Shown here in pieces: positions 7,976-17,700 of a stretch of 40,861 bases of DNA (its first letter is position 1; each line of letters opens with the position of its first letter). The notes below the pieces were generated by a model. The model was not told the DNA's origin. It saw only the letters and a list, made by a program, of their open reading frames with translations, and did no database searches. The translations under genes were made by a program, and so were the position numbers. Origin of the DNA: JAPLDB01 sp964356415 (GTDB taxonomy: Bacteria > Bacteroidota > Bacteroidia > AKYH767-A > 2013-40CM-41-45); the NCBI GenBank assembly GCA_964356415.1, contig CAYHHK010000023.1:1-40861 (forward strand), read 5' to 3'.

Positions 7976-9387
7976 TCAGCGTGCGTAAACTTTTTCGGGA
8001 TAAACTTATTGAAGAATTTTACATAAGCATCCCTGTCAAAAAGGGCAGAATCTGTTGTCGCTTTATACATCAGGAATAGTCCAAGCGGAAGCAGGATTGC
8101 TGATGAAAGCCACATTCCTCTGTAAACCGGAATCACTCCTTCCCGCGCCATTTTTTCGCCGGTAATTGAAATGATGTGATATGTCAGGAAAAAAATAACA
8201 GAGATCACCAGTGGCATTCCCAATCCACCCTTGCGAATGATCGATCCCAGCGGAGCGCCGATCAGAAACAATACCAGGATGGCAAATGAAAGTGTAAATT
8301 TTCTATTCCACTCGATCATGTGTTTGTAAAAGCTCTTTTGCCTGACTGTAATATCTACGGCCGCATCTCCTGCAATATTTTTTGATGTCCTTGCTGAGTT
8401 TATGGCAGATGATAAAATGTTTGCCTGCTTTTCTTTTCCAAAATTTAGAATTAAATTTTCATTTGTAAAGGGTAACAGTTTCACCTTTGCGCTTTTTTCT
8501 CCTTCGTAGTATTTTCGGTTGTATTTCTGATAATAAAGCCTTGTTTCTGCAATTTTCCTTTCAATTGAATCTGAAGACGCAGAGAGTTGGCGCAGATTCA
8601 ACATCTGGTAATTGTCTTTAAAAAGCTTCTCATTTGTCCTGGTAAGTTTGAATGCACTCAGGTCAAATCTGATCACTTCCTTTTCAAATTCAGTACGCAT
8701 CATGGGTTTGGTATTAGCTCCCTTAGGTTTTCTTCTTTCCTCATAGCTTTTTCCATCGAAAAGTGTGAGAATGAGATAGCGGTCGTCATCGCTCATCAGC
8801 ATTGTTCCTTTGTCAGCAAGGATCAACTTTGTATTCCCGCGATTCTCCGTATGATCGTAAATCATGACATTGTGGATGGTCTGATTGTCCCTGTCTTTTT
8901 TTCCGACCTTGATCACATAACCTTCTATGCCATTGTAAAATACGCCCGGCTTGATCAGTAGTCCGGGTTTCTGATTCCTTACGTCGTAAAGCAAGGCACT
9001 CATTCGCAGGTTTGCAGCCGGCAGCACATTGTCAGAAAAATAAAACGCAGCAATGCAAATGCCTATGGTAAGAAAAATGAGCGGGCGCATTATTTTCTGC
9101 ACACTCATACCGGCAGATTTGCATGCCACCAGTTCATAATGCTCTGCCAGGTTTCCGAATGTCATAATCGATGCAAGTAACATGGCCAAAGGCAATGCAA
9201 GCGGGACAAGTGTTACAGAGACATACACCATTAACTTAAAAATGACAGTCCATTCCAGGCCTTTTCCTGCCAGGTCATCAATGTATTTCCATAGAAATTG
9301 CATCAATAGCACAAAAAGTGAGATGAAAAAAGTCATCACAAATGGACCCAGGAATGTGCTAATGACTAATGAACTAATCTTCTTCAC
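7972..9387 (-). CDS. LptF/LptG family (YjgP/YjgQ) permease
   Basis: This is a membrane permease of the type that, with LptB, extracts lipopolysaccharide from the inner membrane and feeds it to the Lpt bridge. The layout is typical: N-terminal membrane helices, including the LLMQFLWKYIDDLAGKGLEW stretch shared by Bacteroidota members, then a coupling loop NLAEHYELVACKSAGMS, a large soluble periplasmic domain (about residues 125-355) and three C-terminal helices. The frame extends upstream to an ATG at 9462. I chose GTG at 9387 because family members start with M-K-K just before the first helix (here VKKISSLVISTFLGPF), giving 471 residues and leaving a 25-bp gap to the divergent small ORF at 9413. 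A GCAAATTAA on the plus strand (9400-9408) reads TTAATTTGC in sense, one mismatch from TAnnTTTGC. The gene overlaps the downstream glycosyltransferase by four bases. LptF versus LptG cannot be decided. Confidence 0.9.
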   Translation of the reverse strand: MKKISSLVISTFLGPFVMTFFISLFVLLMQFLWKYIDDLAGKGLEWTVIFKLMVYVSVTLVPLALPLAMLLASIMTFGNLAEHYELVACKSAGMSVQKIMRPLIFLTIGICIAAFYFSDNVLPAANLRMSALLYDVRNQKPGLLIKPGVFYNGIEGYVIKVGKKDRDNQTIHNVMIYDHTENRGNTKLILADKGTMLMSDDDRYLILTLFDGKSYEERRKPKGANTKPMMRTEFEKEVIRFDLSAFKLTRTNEKLFKDNYQMLNLRQLSASSDSIERKIAETRLYYQKYNRKYYEGEKSAKVKLLPFTNENLILNFGKEKQANILSSAINSARTSKNIAGDAAVDITVRQKSFYKHMIEWNRKFTLSFAILVLFLIGAPLGSIIRKGGLGMPLVISVIFFLTYHIISITGEKMAREGVIPVYRGMWLSSAILLPLGLFLMYKATTDSALFDRDAYVKFFNKFIPKKFTHAE

Positions 9388-9412
9388 GCTATCTTTATCG
9401 CAAATTAATTGT

Positions 9413-9752
9413 ATGGCGCAAGGTAGTAAAATCACTTTCAGCAAAGCAGAACTGGATGCCATTATCAGTCCTGATTTTTTCTACACCAAGCATGATGCAA
9501 TGCAGAATGTGATGGAGCTGATGGGTGAAACAGAACGTGAGATCAGGAAAATTGTTGTGGCAATATTATTTTGAAAATGACAATTACGTCTTGCTGGATG
9601 AGTTATTAAAAAGCCCTGATTTTAGTCACGGATTTCAGTCACGAAATTTTATGAAACTCAGCAGAAAAACAGCAATTTCGGATTTTGCCCATATTCCAGA
9701 ATTTGCTTCCGGAACGCTGGAATTGCTTCTGAAATTACTCCGGGAATTATGA
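9413..9752 (+). pseudogene. Small hypothetical gene split by an apparent +1 frameshift
   Basis: Two short frames join into one plausible protein. The first starts at ATG 9413 and reads MAQGSKITFSKAELDAIISP to ...ETEREIRK, then runs into a TGA at 9572-9574. From the AAAA run near 9549 another frame continues as LLWQYYFENDNYVLLDELL and ends at 9752. Removing one A from the run would give a single protein of about 112 residues, with a charged helical N-terminal part and ordinary codon use on both sides. This may be a sequencing error, a recent mutation, or two unrelated ORFs. I do not recognise the family and assign no function. It is divergent from the LptF/G gene and overlaps the end of the convergent START-like gene by six bases. 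Confidence 0.5.
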
Positions 9753-10151
9753 TCCGATGGAATGCATCAATTCATGCACCTGGCTGCTCCACAAGCGTGT
9801 ATTCTGCTCTTTCTCGTCCTCAGAAGAAAAGTCAGTTACAATTAAGGCAATGTCGCCGGTAATGTCATCCTGAACAATATCGAATTGAAAAAAAGTCTCG
9901 TCCTTGTGGTCCTCAGTGATCCATTTAAAACGAACCATCTGGTTGTCTCGCTTGCTCATGATTCTTGCACGCTGCTCTGAGTTTCCCCAATGAAAGACAT
10001 AATCCCCGTCCTTTAGTGTGACTTTATCAGCAAACCATCCTTCCATACCATCAGGTGAGCACAGGTGGTTAAATAAAATGCGGGGTGACGATTTTACCTG
10101 GAATTCTATTGAGTACTTGACCTTTTCTGTTGTAGCTTTTACTTTGCTCAT
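9747..10151 (-). CDS. START-like (SRPBCC superfamily) domain protein
   Basis: This 134-residue protein starts MSKVKATTEKVKYSIEFQVK and contains the pattern of an SRPBCC/START-like fold: a first strand followed by SSPRILFNHLCSPDGMEGWF, then WGNSEQRARIM, VRFKWITEDH and a C-terminal helix with LWSSQVHELMHSIGS. The SP..(L/I)..YL/HL..P.G...W pattern is shared with AHSA1-type proteins and with a small Bacteroidota family called START-like domain proteins. These bind a hydrophobic ligand or a partner protein in a helix-grip cavity, but no ligand is known here. A frame extension to 10178 exists, but the ATG at 10151 aligns better and follows a TACCTTGC element at 10182-10175 on the minus strand. It is convergent with the small frameshifted ORF pair. 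Confidence 0.82.
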   Translation of the reverse strand: MSKVKATTEKVKYSIEFQVKSSPRILFNHLCSPDGMEGWFADKVTLKDGDYVFHWGNSEQRARIMSKRDNQMVRFKWITEDHKDETFFQFDIVQDDITGDIALIVTDFSSEDEKEQNTRLWSSQVHELMHSIGS

Positions 10152-10212
10152 TATGAAGAAAAAAATTAAGGGCTGCAAGGTATGTAAAATCCTTTTACCG
10201 TTAGTTGCTGCT

Positions 10213-10443
10213 GGTTAACCGGCAGTCAATCAGTTTGAGTTGGTAAGATTCCTCTCCCGATAGTTATCGGGACCACTTCGCTTCATTCGGAATGACAAAG
10301 TAAGTTGTATCTAAAGGTGGTGGAAGGAAAAATTTGCCCCAATCCGCAAATTTTTCCTTCCGCCACTACCACCTTTGTACGCCTGTCATTCCGATCGCCA
10401 CCGGTGGAGAGGAATCTCTCAAACTGAGGCACTCCCGTTAATC
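10213..10443. repeat. MITE-like imperfect inverted repeat
   Basis: A nearly palindromic element fills most of the 391-bp gap between the START-like and methyltransferase genes. The two arms match in order: GGTTAAC with GTTAATC (10213-10219, 10437-10443), TCAGTTTGAG with CTCAAACTGA (10230-10239, 10418-10427), AGATTCCTCTCC with GGAGAGGAATCT, GGAATGAC with GTCATTCC, and a central hairpin whose arms are 10313-10336 and 10347-10376. The left arm also contains the mini-palindrome CCCGATA-GT-TATCGGG (10256-10271); the right arm has CCACCGGTGG instead. No ORF for a transposase is inside. Such non-coding inverted repeats with AGATTCCTC and GGAATGAC blocks are, from memory, dispersed in Bacteroidota genomes. 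It could act as a bidirectional terminator, but I see no T-run. Confidence 0.75.
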
Positions 10444-10542
10444 GGTAACAGTTGAAAGCAAAGCACGTTCTATCAGGTTGAGCAAAATAAATTTTCCGTT
10501 GATTTTAAAATTGTTTTCATTTACGCATAAATACAACCAAAC

Positions 10543-11178
10543 ATGGCATTGTTACATTCGTTTGAAGATGAAGGGAACTGGCTTTTCAAGCGCAGAGGGT
10601 TCATTCCGGTAGCTCTTTTCGTAATGGCTGTTCCGGCAGTTTATTTCACTGATTATCCAACGATATCCGGCGCATTGGCAAGAACCATCAATTATATTGC
10701 TGTTATTTTGAGTGTTGCCGGGTTTGTAGTTCGGGCTTATACAATCGGGACCACTCCCAGGGGAACCTCAGGCCGAAATACTGATAAACAGGTAGCTGAA
10801 CAGCTAAATACTTCCGGTATATATTCTATGGTAAGGCATCCATTATACCTGGGAAACTACCTGATGTGGATAGGAATTGTGCTGTTCACGAAGAATTTTT
10901 CATTTACGATCATCGTAAGTTTACTCTACTGGATCTATTATGAACGCATCATGTTTGCAGAGGAAAGATTCCTTGAAAAAAAATTCGGCAATGTATATCT
11001 TGAATGGTCAAAGAAAGTTCCGGCATTCATTCCGCGTATGGGTAGCTTCCGTAAGAGCGAGGTGTCATTCTCTCTGAAAAGCGTATTGCGCCGGGAGTAT
11101 TCAGGCGTGCTGGCAACGGTTATTGGCTTTGTTTATGTTGAAGCATTAATGGGATATTTTAAATGGCAGGTTTTTCAT
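10543..11178 (+). CDS. Isoprenylcysteine carboxyl methyltransferase / phospholipid methyltransferase family protein (3' end in gap)
   Basis: This is an integral membrane protein with at least four or five hydrophobic segments. The diagnostic region of the ICMT/PEMT family, LNTSGIYSMVRHPLYLGNYL, sits at about residues 87-106, with RHP (about 97-99) as the SAM-pocket motif, followed by a second conserved segment YYERIMFAEERFLEKKFGN in which the Glu residues bind the methyl donor. A family member in Leptospira methylates the lipid A 1-phosphate, so a lipid or lipid A substrate is possible, but nothing in the sequence decides this. The frame starts at ATG 10543 and is still open at 11178, where the 100-N gap begins. 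The true C-terminus is missing. Family length is usually 200-260 residues, so only a short tail is lost. Confidence 0.85.
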
Positions 11179-11278
11179 NNNNNNNNNNNNNNNNNNNNNN
11201 NNNNNNNNNNNNNNNNNNNNNNNNNNNNNNNNNNNNNNNNNNNNNNNNNNNNNNNNNNNNNNNNNNNNNNNNNNNNNN
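11179..11278. other. Assembly gap (100 N)
   Basis: A run of exactly 100 N, the conventional filler for a scaffold gap of unknown length. It hides the 3' ends of the methyltransferase-family gene (plus) and of the receiver-domain fragment (minus). Confidence 0.98.
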
Positions 11279-11525
11279 TTCTCCATTTCTTTTAACTTCA
11301 TGAGAGAACAAACGATGTTGGCAAAAACTGTTTTGTTGGCTTTGAGAAAATAATCGGTGGCGCCGTTGCGCAAAGTCTCCACAGCTTTTTCAAGATTGTC
11401 CTGGCCTGAAACAATAATGACAATGGCCAGCTGAATCCCTGGTCGTCGTCAATTATGATGATCTCAGCATCTTCATGATTATTTTCAAATTTGGACTTTT
11501 GTGGTTGTTCAGTAGGAGATTTCAC
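11279..11525 (-). pseudogene. Response-regulator receiver domain remnant with internal deletion and frameshift
   Basis: From GTG at 11525 the frame reads VKSPTEQPQKSKFENNHEDA then EIIIIDDDQG. The acidic triplet (residues 26-28) is the start of a CheY-like receiver. The sequence then shifts frame at about 11430-11441, and the other frame reads QLAIVIIVSGQDNLEKAVET, then LRNGATDYFLKANKTVF. This matches the last third of a receiver, including the conserved Ser before GQD and the Lys of the LKA motif. About 55 residues in the middle, with the phosphoacceptor Asp, are absent, so the fragment could not act as a phosphorylated receiver. The 3' end runs into the assembly gap, so a misassembly next to the gap is a real alternative to a pseudogene. 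Confidence 0.65.
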
Positions 11526-11640
11526 AGCAATTCAATTTGCTACAACAATACAAATTAATAATCGGGATTGAAATTCATTAGCAGAGATTTTTCGAACCAA
11601 AGGAGAGATACAAACATCTTACATGCCTGATTTCGGCCTT

Positions 11641-11678
11641 ATTGAAAAGAAAATCCCCGCCAGTATCAGTGGCAGGGA
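11641..11678 (-). terminator. Rho-independent terminator after the giant PKD protein gene
   Basis: Read on the minus strand, TCCCTGCCA, loop CTGATAC, TGGCGGGGA forms a 9-bp stem with one G-T pair (plus-strand 11654-11678), followed by TTTTCTTTT. It lies about 40 bases beyond the stop of the 2576-residue gene. Confidence 0.8.
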
Positions 11679-11719
11679 ATTCTCTTTTAACGTTTCGCTT
11701 TCGCTGATACGTTTTGCTT

Positions 11720-14700
11720 TTATCTCACAACGCTTACGTGTCCGATCCATTCGTAGAATGCATTGTCATTTCCTACACCGCGTATTTTATAGATATAAAC
11801 GTCTGCCTGCACCGGTCTTCCGCCATACAAGCCATCCCATGATCCATTCAATCCATGCCATGAGGTAAGTTGAAGTCCCCACCGATCAAATATTTCAACA
11901 TAGATATCTTTCATCTGTGTCCACTTCGGATAGAAAGCATCATTGATACCGTCACCGTTCGGAGTAAAGCAGTTTGGAGCAAACAGGGTACTGCGCGGAC
12001 CGATCTCAATTGTGCGCAGGATGGTATCCCGGCAACCGTAACTGTTTACGACAACCAGCTGGGTGATAAATGAGCCAGTATCAGCATACACGTGCACAGG
12101 ATTCAATTCAGTTGAGCTTGTTGTACCATCACCAAAGGTCCATGTATATGCATTGTATCCTGAGCTAAGGTTTGTATAATGAATCACCGGTGAAATATTG
12201 TCTGCCTGTTGATTGTCCATTTCAAAATCAGCTAGCGGAGAAGGGAATGCATTTACAAATCCGTTCTGTTGCAGGAATGCCTGACAACCGTTGCTGCTTA
12301 CAACTGTTAGTGTAACAGGATACGATCCGGCCTGTGAATATATATGATCAGGGTTTTGTGAAGTGCTGACATCGCCGTCACCGAAATCCCACAACCAGCC
12401 ACTGATTGTTCCGTCTGCAGATGTACTTAGGTCAGCGAAATGCGCAGTGAATTCACTACAACCATTTCCTCCTCCGTTAAACTGAGCAACTGGATTTGGC
12501 CTTACAAGAACAGTACGCAGTGCATTGTTGATACAACCGTGATTGGAAGTAGCTACAAGTGATACGTTGTATGTTCCGGCATTTGCATAAAGGTGATTCG
12601 GATTGCCGGCATTGGTAGTGCTTCCATCACCGAAACTCCAGAAGTATGTGTAGATGCTGCCATTCGGTATGGTTGAAGCATTGACAAATGTATTTGCTGT
12701 GTTCAGACAAACACTGTCGCTTGCGAATTGTACGTCAGGCAATGGATGCACGATGACTTGCGCCAGGTCTGTATTTGAACAACCATGCTGGTTTACAACC
12801 GTAACTGTAATATCGTATGTACCATATTGTGTATAGGTATGCATTGGCGTTGCAAGCGTTGAACTGGTGCCATCACCCATATCCCAGTTATATGTGAGAA
12901 CAAGTGATGAATCGACTGCTGAGATATCGGCCATTGATACCGAGTCATGCAGACAAGCATCATTTGCTGCAACCTGTGGAGCCGGAACATCCCAGATATT
13001 GATTCCGCGTGCAGTCTGGTCGCTGCAACCATAAGTTGTGGTTATTGCAAGTCCAACATTAAACTGTCCGGTAGTCATATACATATGATCCGGTTCGCTG
13101 ATACTGGAAGAAGAATTATCTCCAAATGTCCAGTTCCATGATGCGATATTACCATCGTTGGCAACACTCTGGTCGGTAAATTCTGTTACATGACCAAGAC
13201 AGTTGTCATTTCCGTTAAACAAAGCAATTGGCAAACCATGAATCATAGCAGGTTGTGTCAGGGTGCTGACACATCCATTTGCAGATGTAACAGTTAAGGT
13301 AATATTTTGTGAACCTGTAGAATTAAATGTGATGATTGGATTGTAGAGGGCAGAAGTCTGACCGTTTCCAAAATCCCATGAAGTTGTATAAGCTCCGCCA
13401 CCTGCTACACTTGACTGATTGTAGAAATGCGTTGCAGTTCCAAAGCACGGTTCATTTGCAGTAAATGCTACCTGCGGCATCGGGAAGATGTTGACATTTT
13501 GTGTATAGGTACTGATACAACCCTGATCACTCGTTATGTTTAGCAATACATTGAATGTACCGCTGGTTGCATAGTTGTGCGTAGGTTCATCAAGCGTTGA
13601 TGATGTTCCATCACCGAGGTTCCAGCTCCACTGAGCAATGCTTCCTGACGAAATTGAACTGTTATCGTAGAAGTCTATTGCTGAGTTCTGGCATGCATCA
13701 AGTGCTGTAAAATTTGCAACAGGTAAAGGATATACCGTTATTGGATAACTGATCGTGTCGCGGCAGCTGTTATTCGAAGTTGCGATCAGCGTTACAGTAA
13801 ATGTACTTGTAGTCGTGTAACTGTGTGTAGGGTTGGATTGAACTGTAGCTGTTCCATCACCAAAATTCCATGAATAAGAAAGTATATTTCCTGAAGATAT
13901 CGTAGTCAGATTCGTGAATGGCATGGTGCTGTTCTGACAGCCGGCCACAGTGCTGAAATCAGCTACGGGCATTGGATAGACCTCTACAAGATTGGAAATT
14001 GTATCAGTGCAACCCAATGAAGTGGTAACCACCAATTGCATGTTATAGGTTCCGGTGTCACCAAATGTGTACGTTGGATTTTGCAATGAACTTGTGCTGC
14101 CATCACCCATGAGCCATTGATAAGAAGTAATGGAACCATAGTTTGATGTTGAATTATTTAAAGCAGCAACTGCACTTTGATCGCAAACATTTGCAACCAT
14201 GAAATCAGCAGTCGGCAGTCCGTTCACAAGCACCTGGTGCTGCACTGTATCTATACATCCATAAGATGAAGTTACGATCAGTGATGTACTGAAAGTTCCT
14301 GCAGTTGAATAATTGTGTGAGGCAGTCTGTCCGTTATAGGTTGTACCATCACCGAAATCCCATTGCCAGTCGGTAATGGTTCCGCTGCCGGCAGTTGACT
14401 GATCTGTATAATTGCTATTACTGTTCAGACAAACTGCTGTTGTCGAGAATGCGGCATTTGGAACCTGATAGATACTTACATACTGGGTAATTGAAGCGCT
14501 ACAGCCTGCAGCTGATGTTACCACCAGTGTAACACCATATGATCCTGTATAACTGTAGGTATAAGAAGGATTAACTGCCGAGGCTGAATATCCGTTTCCA
14601 AAACCCCATAAATTTCCTATTATACTTCCACTGCTGATAGATGATTGATTGGTAAAGGTTGTTGGTGAACCAAAGCAGACCGGTGGAGCAATAAATGCCG

Positions 14701-17700
14701 GAACAGGAATAGGGTTAACGCTAACGCTGTTGGCAAAAGATGCCGAGCATCCATTAATATCTGTGACCTGTACTGTATATGTCCCCGCAGTATTCACTGT
14801 GATATTTTGTGTTGTAGCACCGTTGCTCCATAGGTAGCTGCTTCCGGCATTACCAGCACTAAGTGTTCCGGATTGCCCGGTACACAAAGCAAGCACAGTA
14901 GGATTTCCTACCACTGCGCCACCTGTGGTAACTTGCGCATTGCCAAGTGTAGAGCATCCATTGGGAGTTGTAACTACCACAGCATAAGATCCGGAATCGC
15001 TGACCGTAATTGTTTGGGTTGTTTCTCCTGTACTCCATGAATAAACAGATCCTATATTACCTGCATCTAGTGTTGTACTTAAACCCTGGCAAACGAAAGT
15101 TGGGGGTATATTCACGACAGGAACAGGGTTTACCACAACATTAATAGAATCAGATGACTGGCATCCTGCTGCTGAAATACCAACAACAATATAAGTTGAA
15201 TTGGCATTTGGAGTCACAAGCATTGTAGAACCGGAAATATTACCCGGATACCATGTAAGGTTTGGTGCACCTGAGGCAACGAGAGAAATCGTTGAACCGT
15301 TGCAGATAGTCTGGTCAGGCCCTGCATTTATCGCTGGTATAGGATTAACCATAACGCGTACCGTGTCTCTGGCAATACATCCATATGCATCTGTAGCAGT
15401 AACAATGTAATTGGTAGTTGTAACTGGGTTTACCGAAACTGTTTGACTTGTAAGGGCTCCGGGAGTCCATAGGTATGTTACAGAACCGGATGCAGTCGAA
15501 CTTAATGTTGCAGTGCTACCATTGCAAATATTCTGATCAACACCGGCATTTACTGTTGGCAAAGCATGCACATAAATATTTATTGCATCATTGGCCACAC
15601 ATCCATTCGCATTGGTAACCGTAACTGAATAGGTATTGTTAGTTGATGGGTTCACCGATATCGATGCTGTTGTTGCATTTCCCGGTGACCACAAATAAGA
15701 TGTACCACCGGTTGCAGTAAGTGTTGCAGCGCTGCCTATACAGATGTGCTGATCAGTTCCTGCATTTGCAACAGGGAGTGCATTGACAGTGACAGGCTGC
15801 GTCACAGTATCAGTACATCCATTGGATGAAGTAACCACCAATGTAACATTGAATGTTCCTGATGTAGAGTAGGCATGCGAGGGATTTGAAGAGGTTGATG
15901 TTCCAAGGTCGCCGAAACTCCAGGAAACACTCGTAATTCCTCCTGCTGATATTGTAGATGTATTTGTGAATGCTGAAGCAGCACCAATACAAACTGTTGT
16001 ATTTGTAAACGAAGCAACCGGCAACGGATATACAGTAACAGGTTGTGTTATTGAATTCGTGCAACCGCCGGCTGTTGTAACCAACAGTGTTACATTAAAG
16101 TTTCCGCTTGTAGCATAACTATGTGTTGGATTTTGTTGTGTACCGGTACTGCCGTCACCAAAACTCCAATTGTAGGATGTAATGTTCCCTGATGAAACCG
16201 ATGACAGGTCAATAAATACTGCATTTGAGTTCTGACATGAATTTAGAGATGTGAAATTGGCTACAGGAAGCGGATTCACCGAAACAGTTCCGGTATAAGA
16301 TGCAGTGCACCCTGTAGAGGAAAAAATGGTAAGCGAAATAGTCTGAGAACCTGATGTACTAAAGGTATGCGCAGGATTTTGAGCTCCGCTGACTCCGCCA
16401 TCACCAAAATCCCAAGACCATGAAGTAATAGTTCCAGTTACGATATTGGATATATCAGTGAACGATGTTGTATTTCCGATGCAAACGTTTGTCGCCGTGA
16501 AATTGGCAGCAGGCAATGGATTCACCGAAGCAGCCGCAGTAATTGTTCCTGTACAGCCGGTTGCTGTGTCTGTAATTGTCAATACATAAGTCCCGGCATT
16601 ATAAACTGTAATTGCCTGTGTTGTTGCACCATTAGACCATGAATATTGATATCCTGTGTATCCCGGATCTATTACTGTACTGTCTCCCTGACAAAATGAA
16701 ACAGTTGGCAATGTTACATTGAGGCTATTTCCAAGTGTAGCCGTTGATGAAGCTGTTGCGCTGCAGCCGAATGCATCGGTAACAGTTACCGTATATGTTC
16801 CGCCTGCCGATATTGTGATTGCCTGCGTTGTTGCGCCGGTATTCCATAAATAAGTCATGCCGGATATTCCCGCATCCAGTGTTGCATTGGCGCCATTGCA
16901 AATGAACACTGATGATAGATTTACAACAGGGGACAGGTGAACAAAAACATTTACTGTATCATAACTAATACAAGATCCATTTGATACCTGAACAACATAA
17001 GATGCATCTGATGTTGGGGAAACTGTAATATCCGATGCAGTGGAACCGCCCGGAAACCAGGTATAGGTTGAACCACCTGAAGCAGTCAGTGTAGTTGAAG
17101 AGCCTTCGCATACATTCTGATCCGGACTTACTACTGCAACCGGTGCCGGATTTACCGTCACTGTTACATTGTCTGTTGCAGAGCATCCATTTGCATCTGT
17201 AACAGTAACAGTGTATGAGGTACTGGACGTTGGGTTTACAACAATGACCGCTGTTGTAGCGCCATTGCTCCAGGTGTATGGTCCGCCACCTGTGGCTGTT
17301 AACGAGATGGTATCATATTGACAAAGCTGAATGTCCGGACCGGCATTCACAACAGGTAAAGGAAATACAGTGACTGTTGTCGTGGCATTGTTTGAGCAGC
17401 CATTACCATCAGTTGCCGTTAAAGTAACAGTGTATGTTCCATCGCTGTAATAAGTATAAACAGGGTTTTGGCCAGTGCCATTTGAGCCATCACCATAATT
17501 CCATGTATAGCCACTCAGTCCGCCGGTTGAGGTGAAATTAATGGGGTCACCCATACATGCATTTGCTCCTGTAATACTGACAGCCGGCAAATCATAGATT
17601 GTAATCGTTTGCGTAACTGTATCAGAACATGCAAGCGAATCACCTGCAATCAGGGTTACAGTGTAAGTTCCTGCTGTTGCGAAAGTATGACATGGGTTTT

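Noticed and set aside
8587..8961. 124-residue plus-strand ORF opposite the permease
   Set aside because: Antisense to the periplasmic domain of a well-supported permease; no independent evidence.
9388..9462. Upstream ATG start for the LptF/G permease
   Set aside because: The extra 25 residues do not match the family start, and they would overlap the divergent small ORF; GTG at 9387 aligns with the usual first residues.
11623..11868. 81-residue plus-strand ORF near the end of the giant PKD gene
   Set aside because: It spans the terminator and the antisense of the type B sorting domain; not protein-like.
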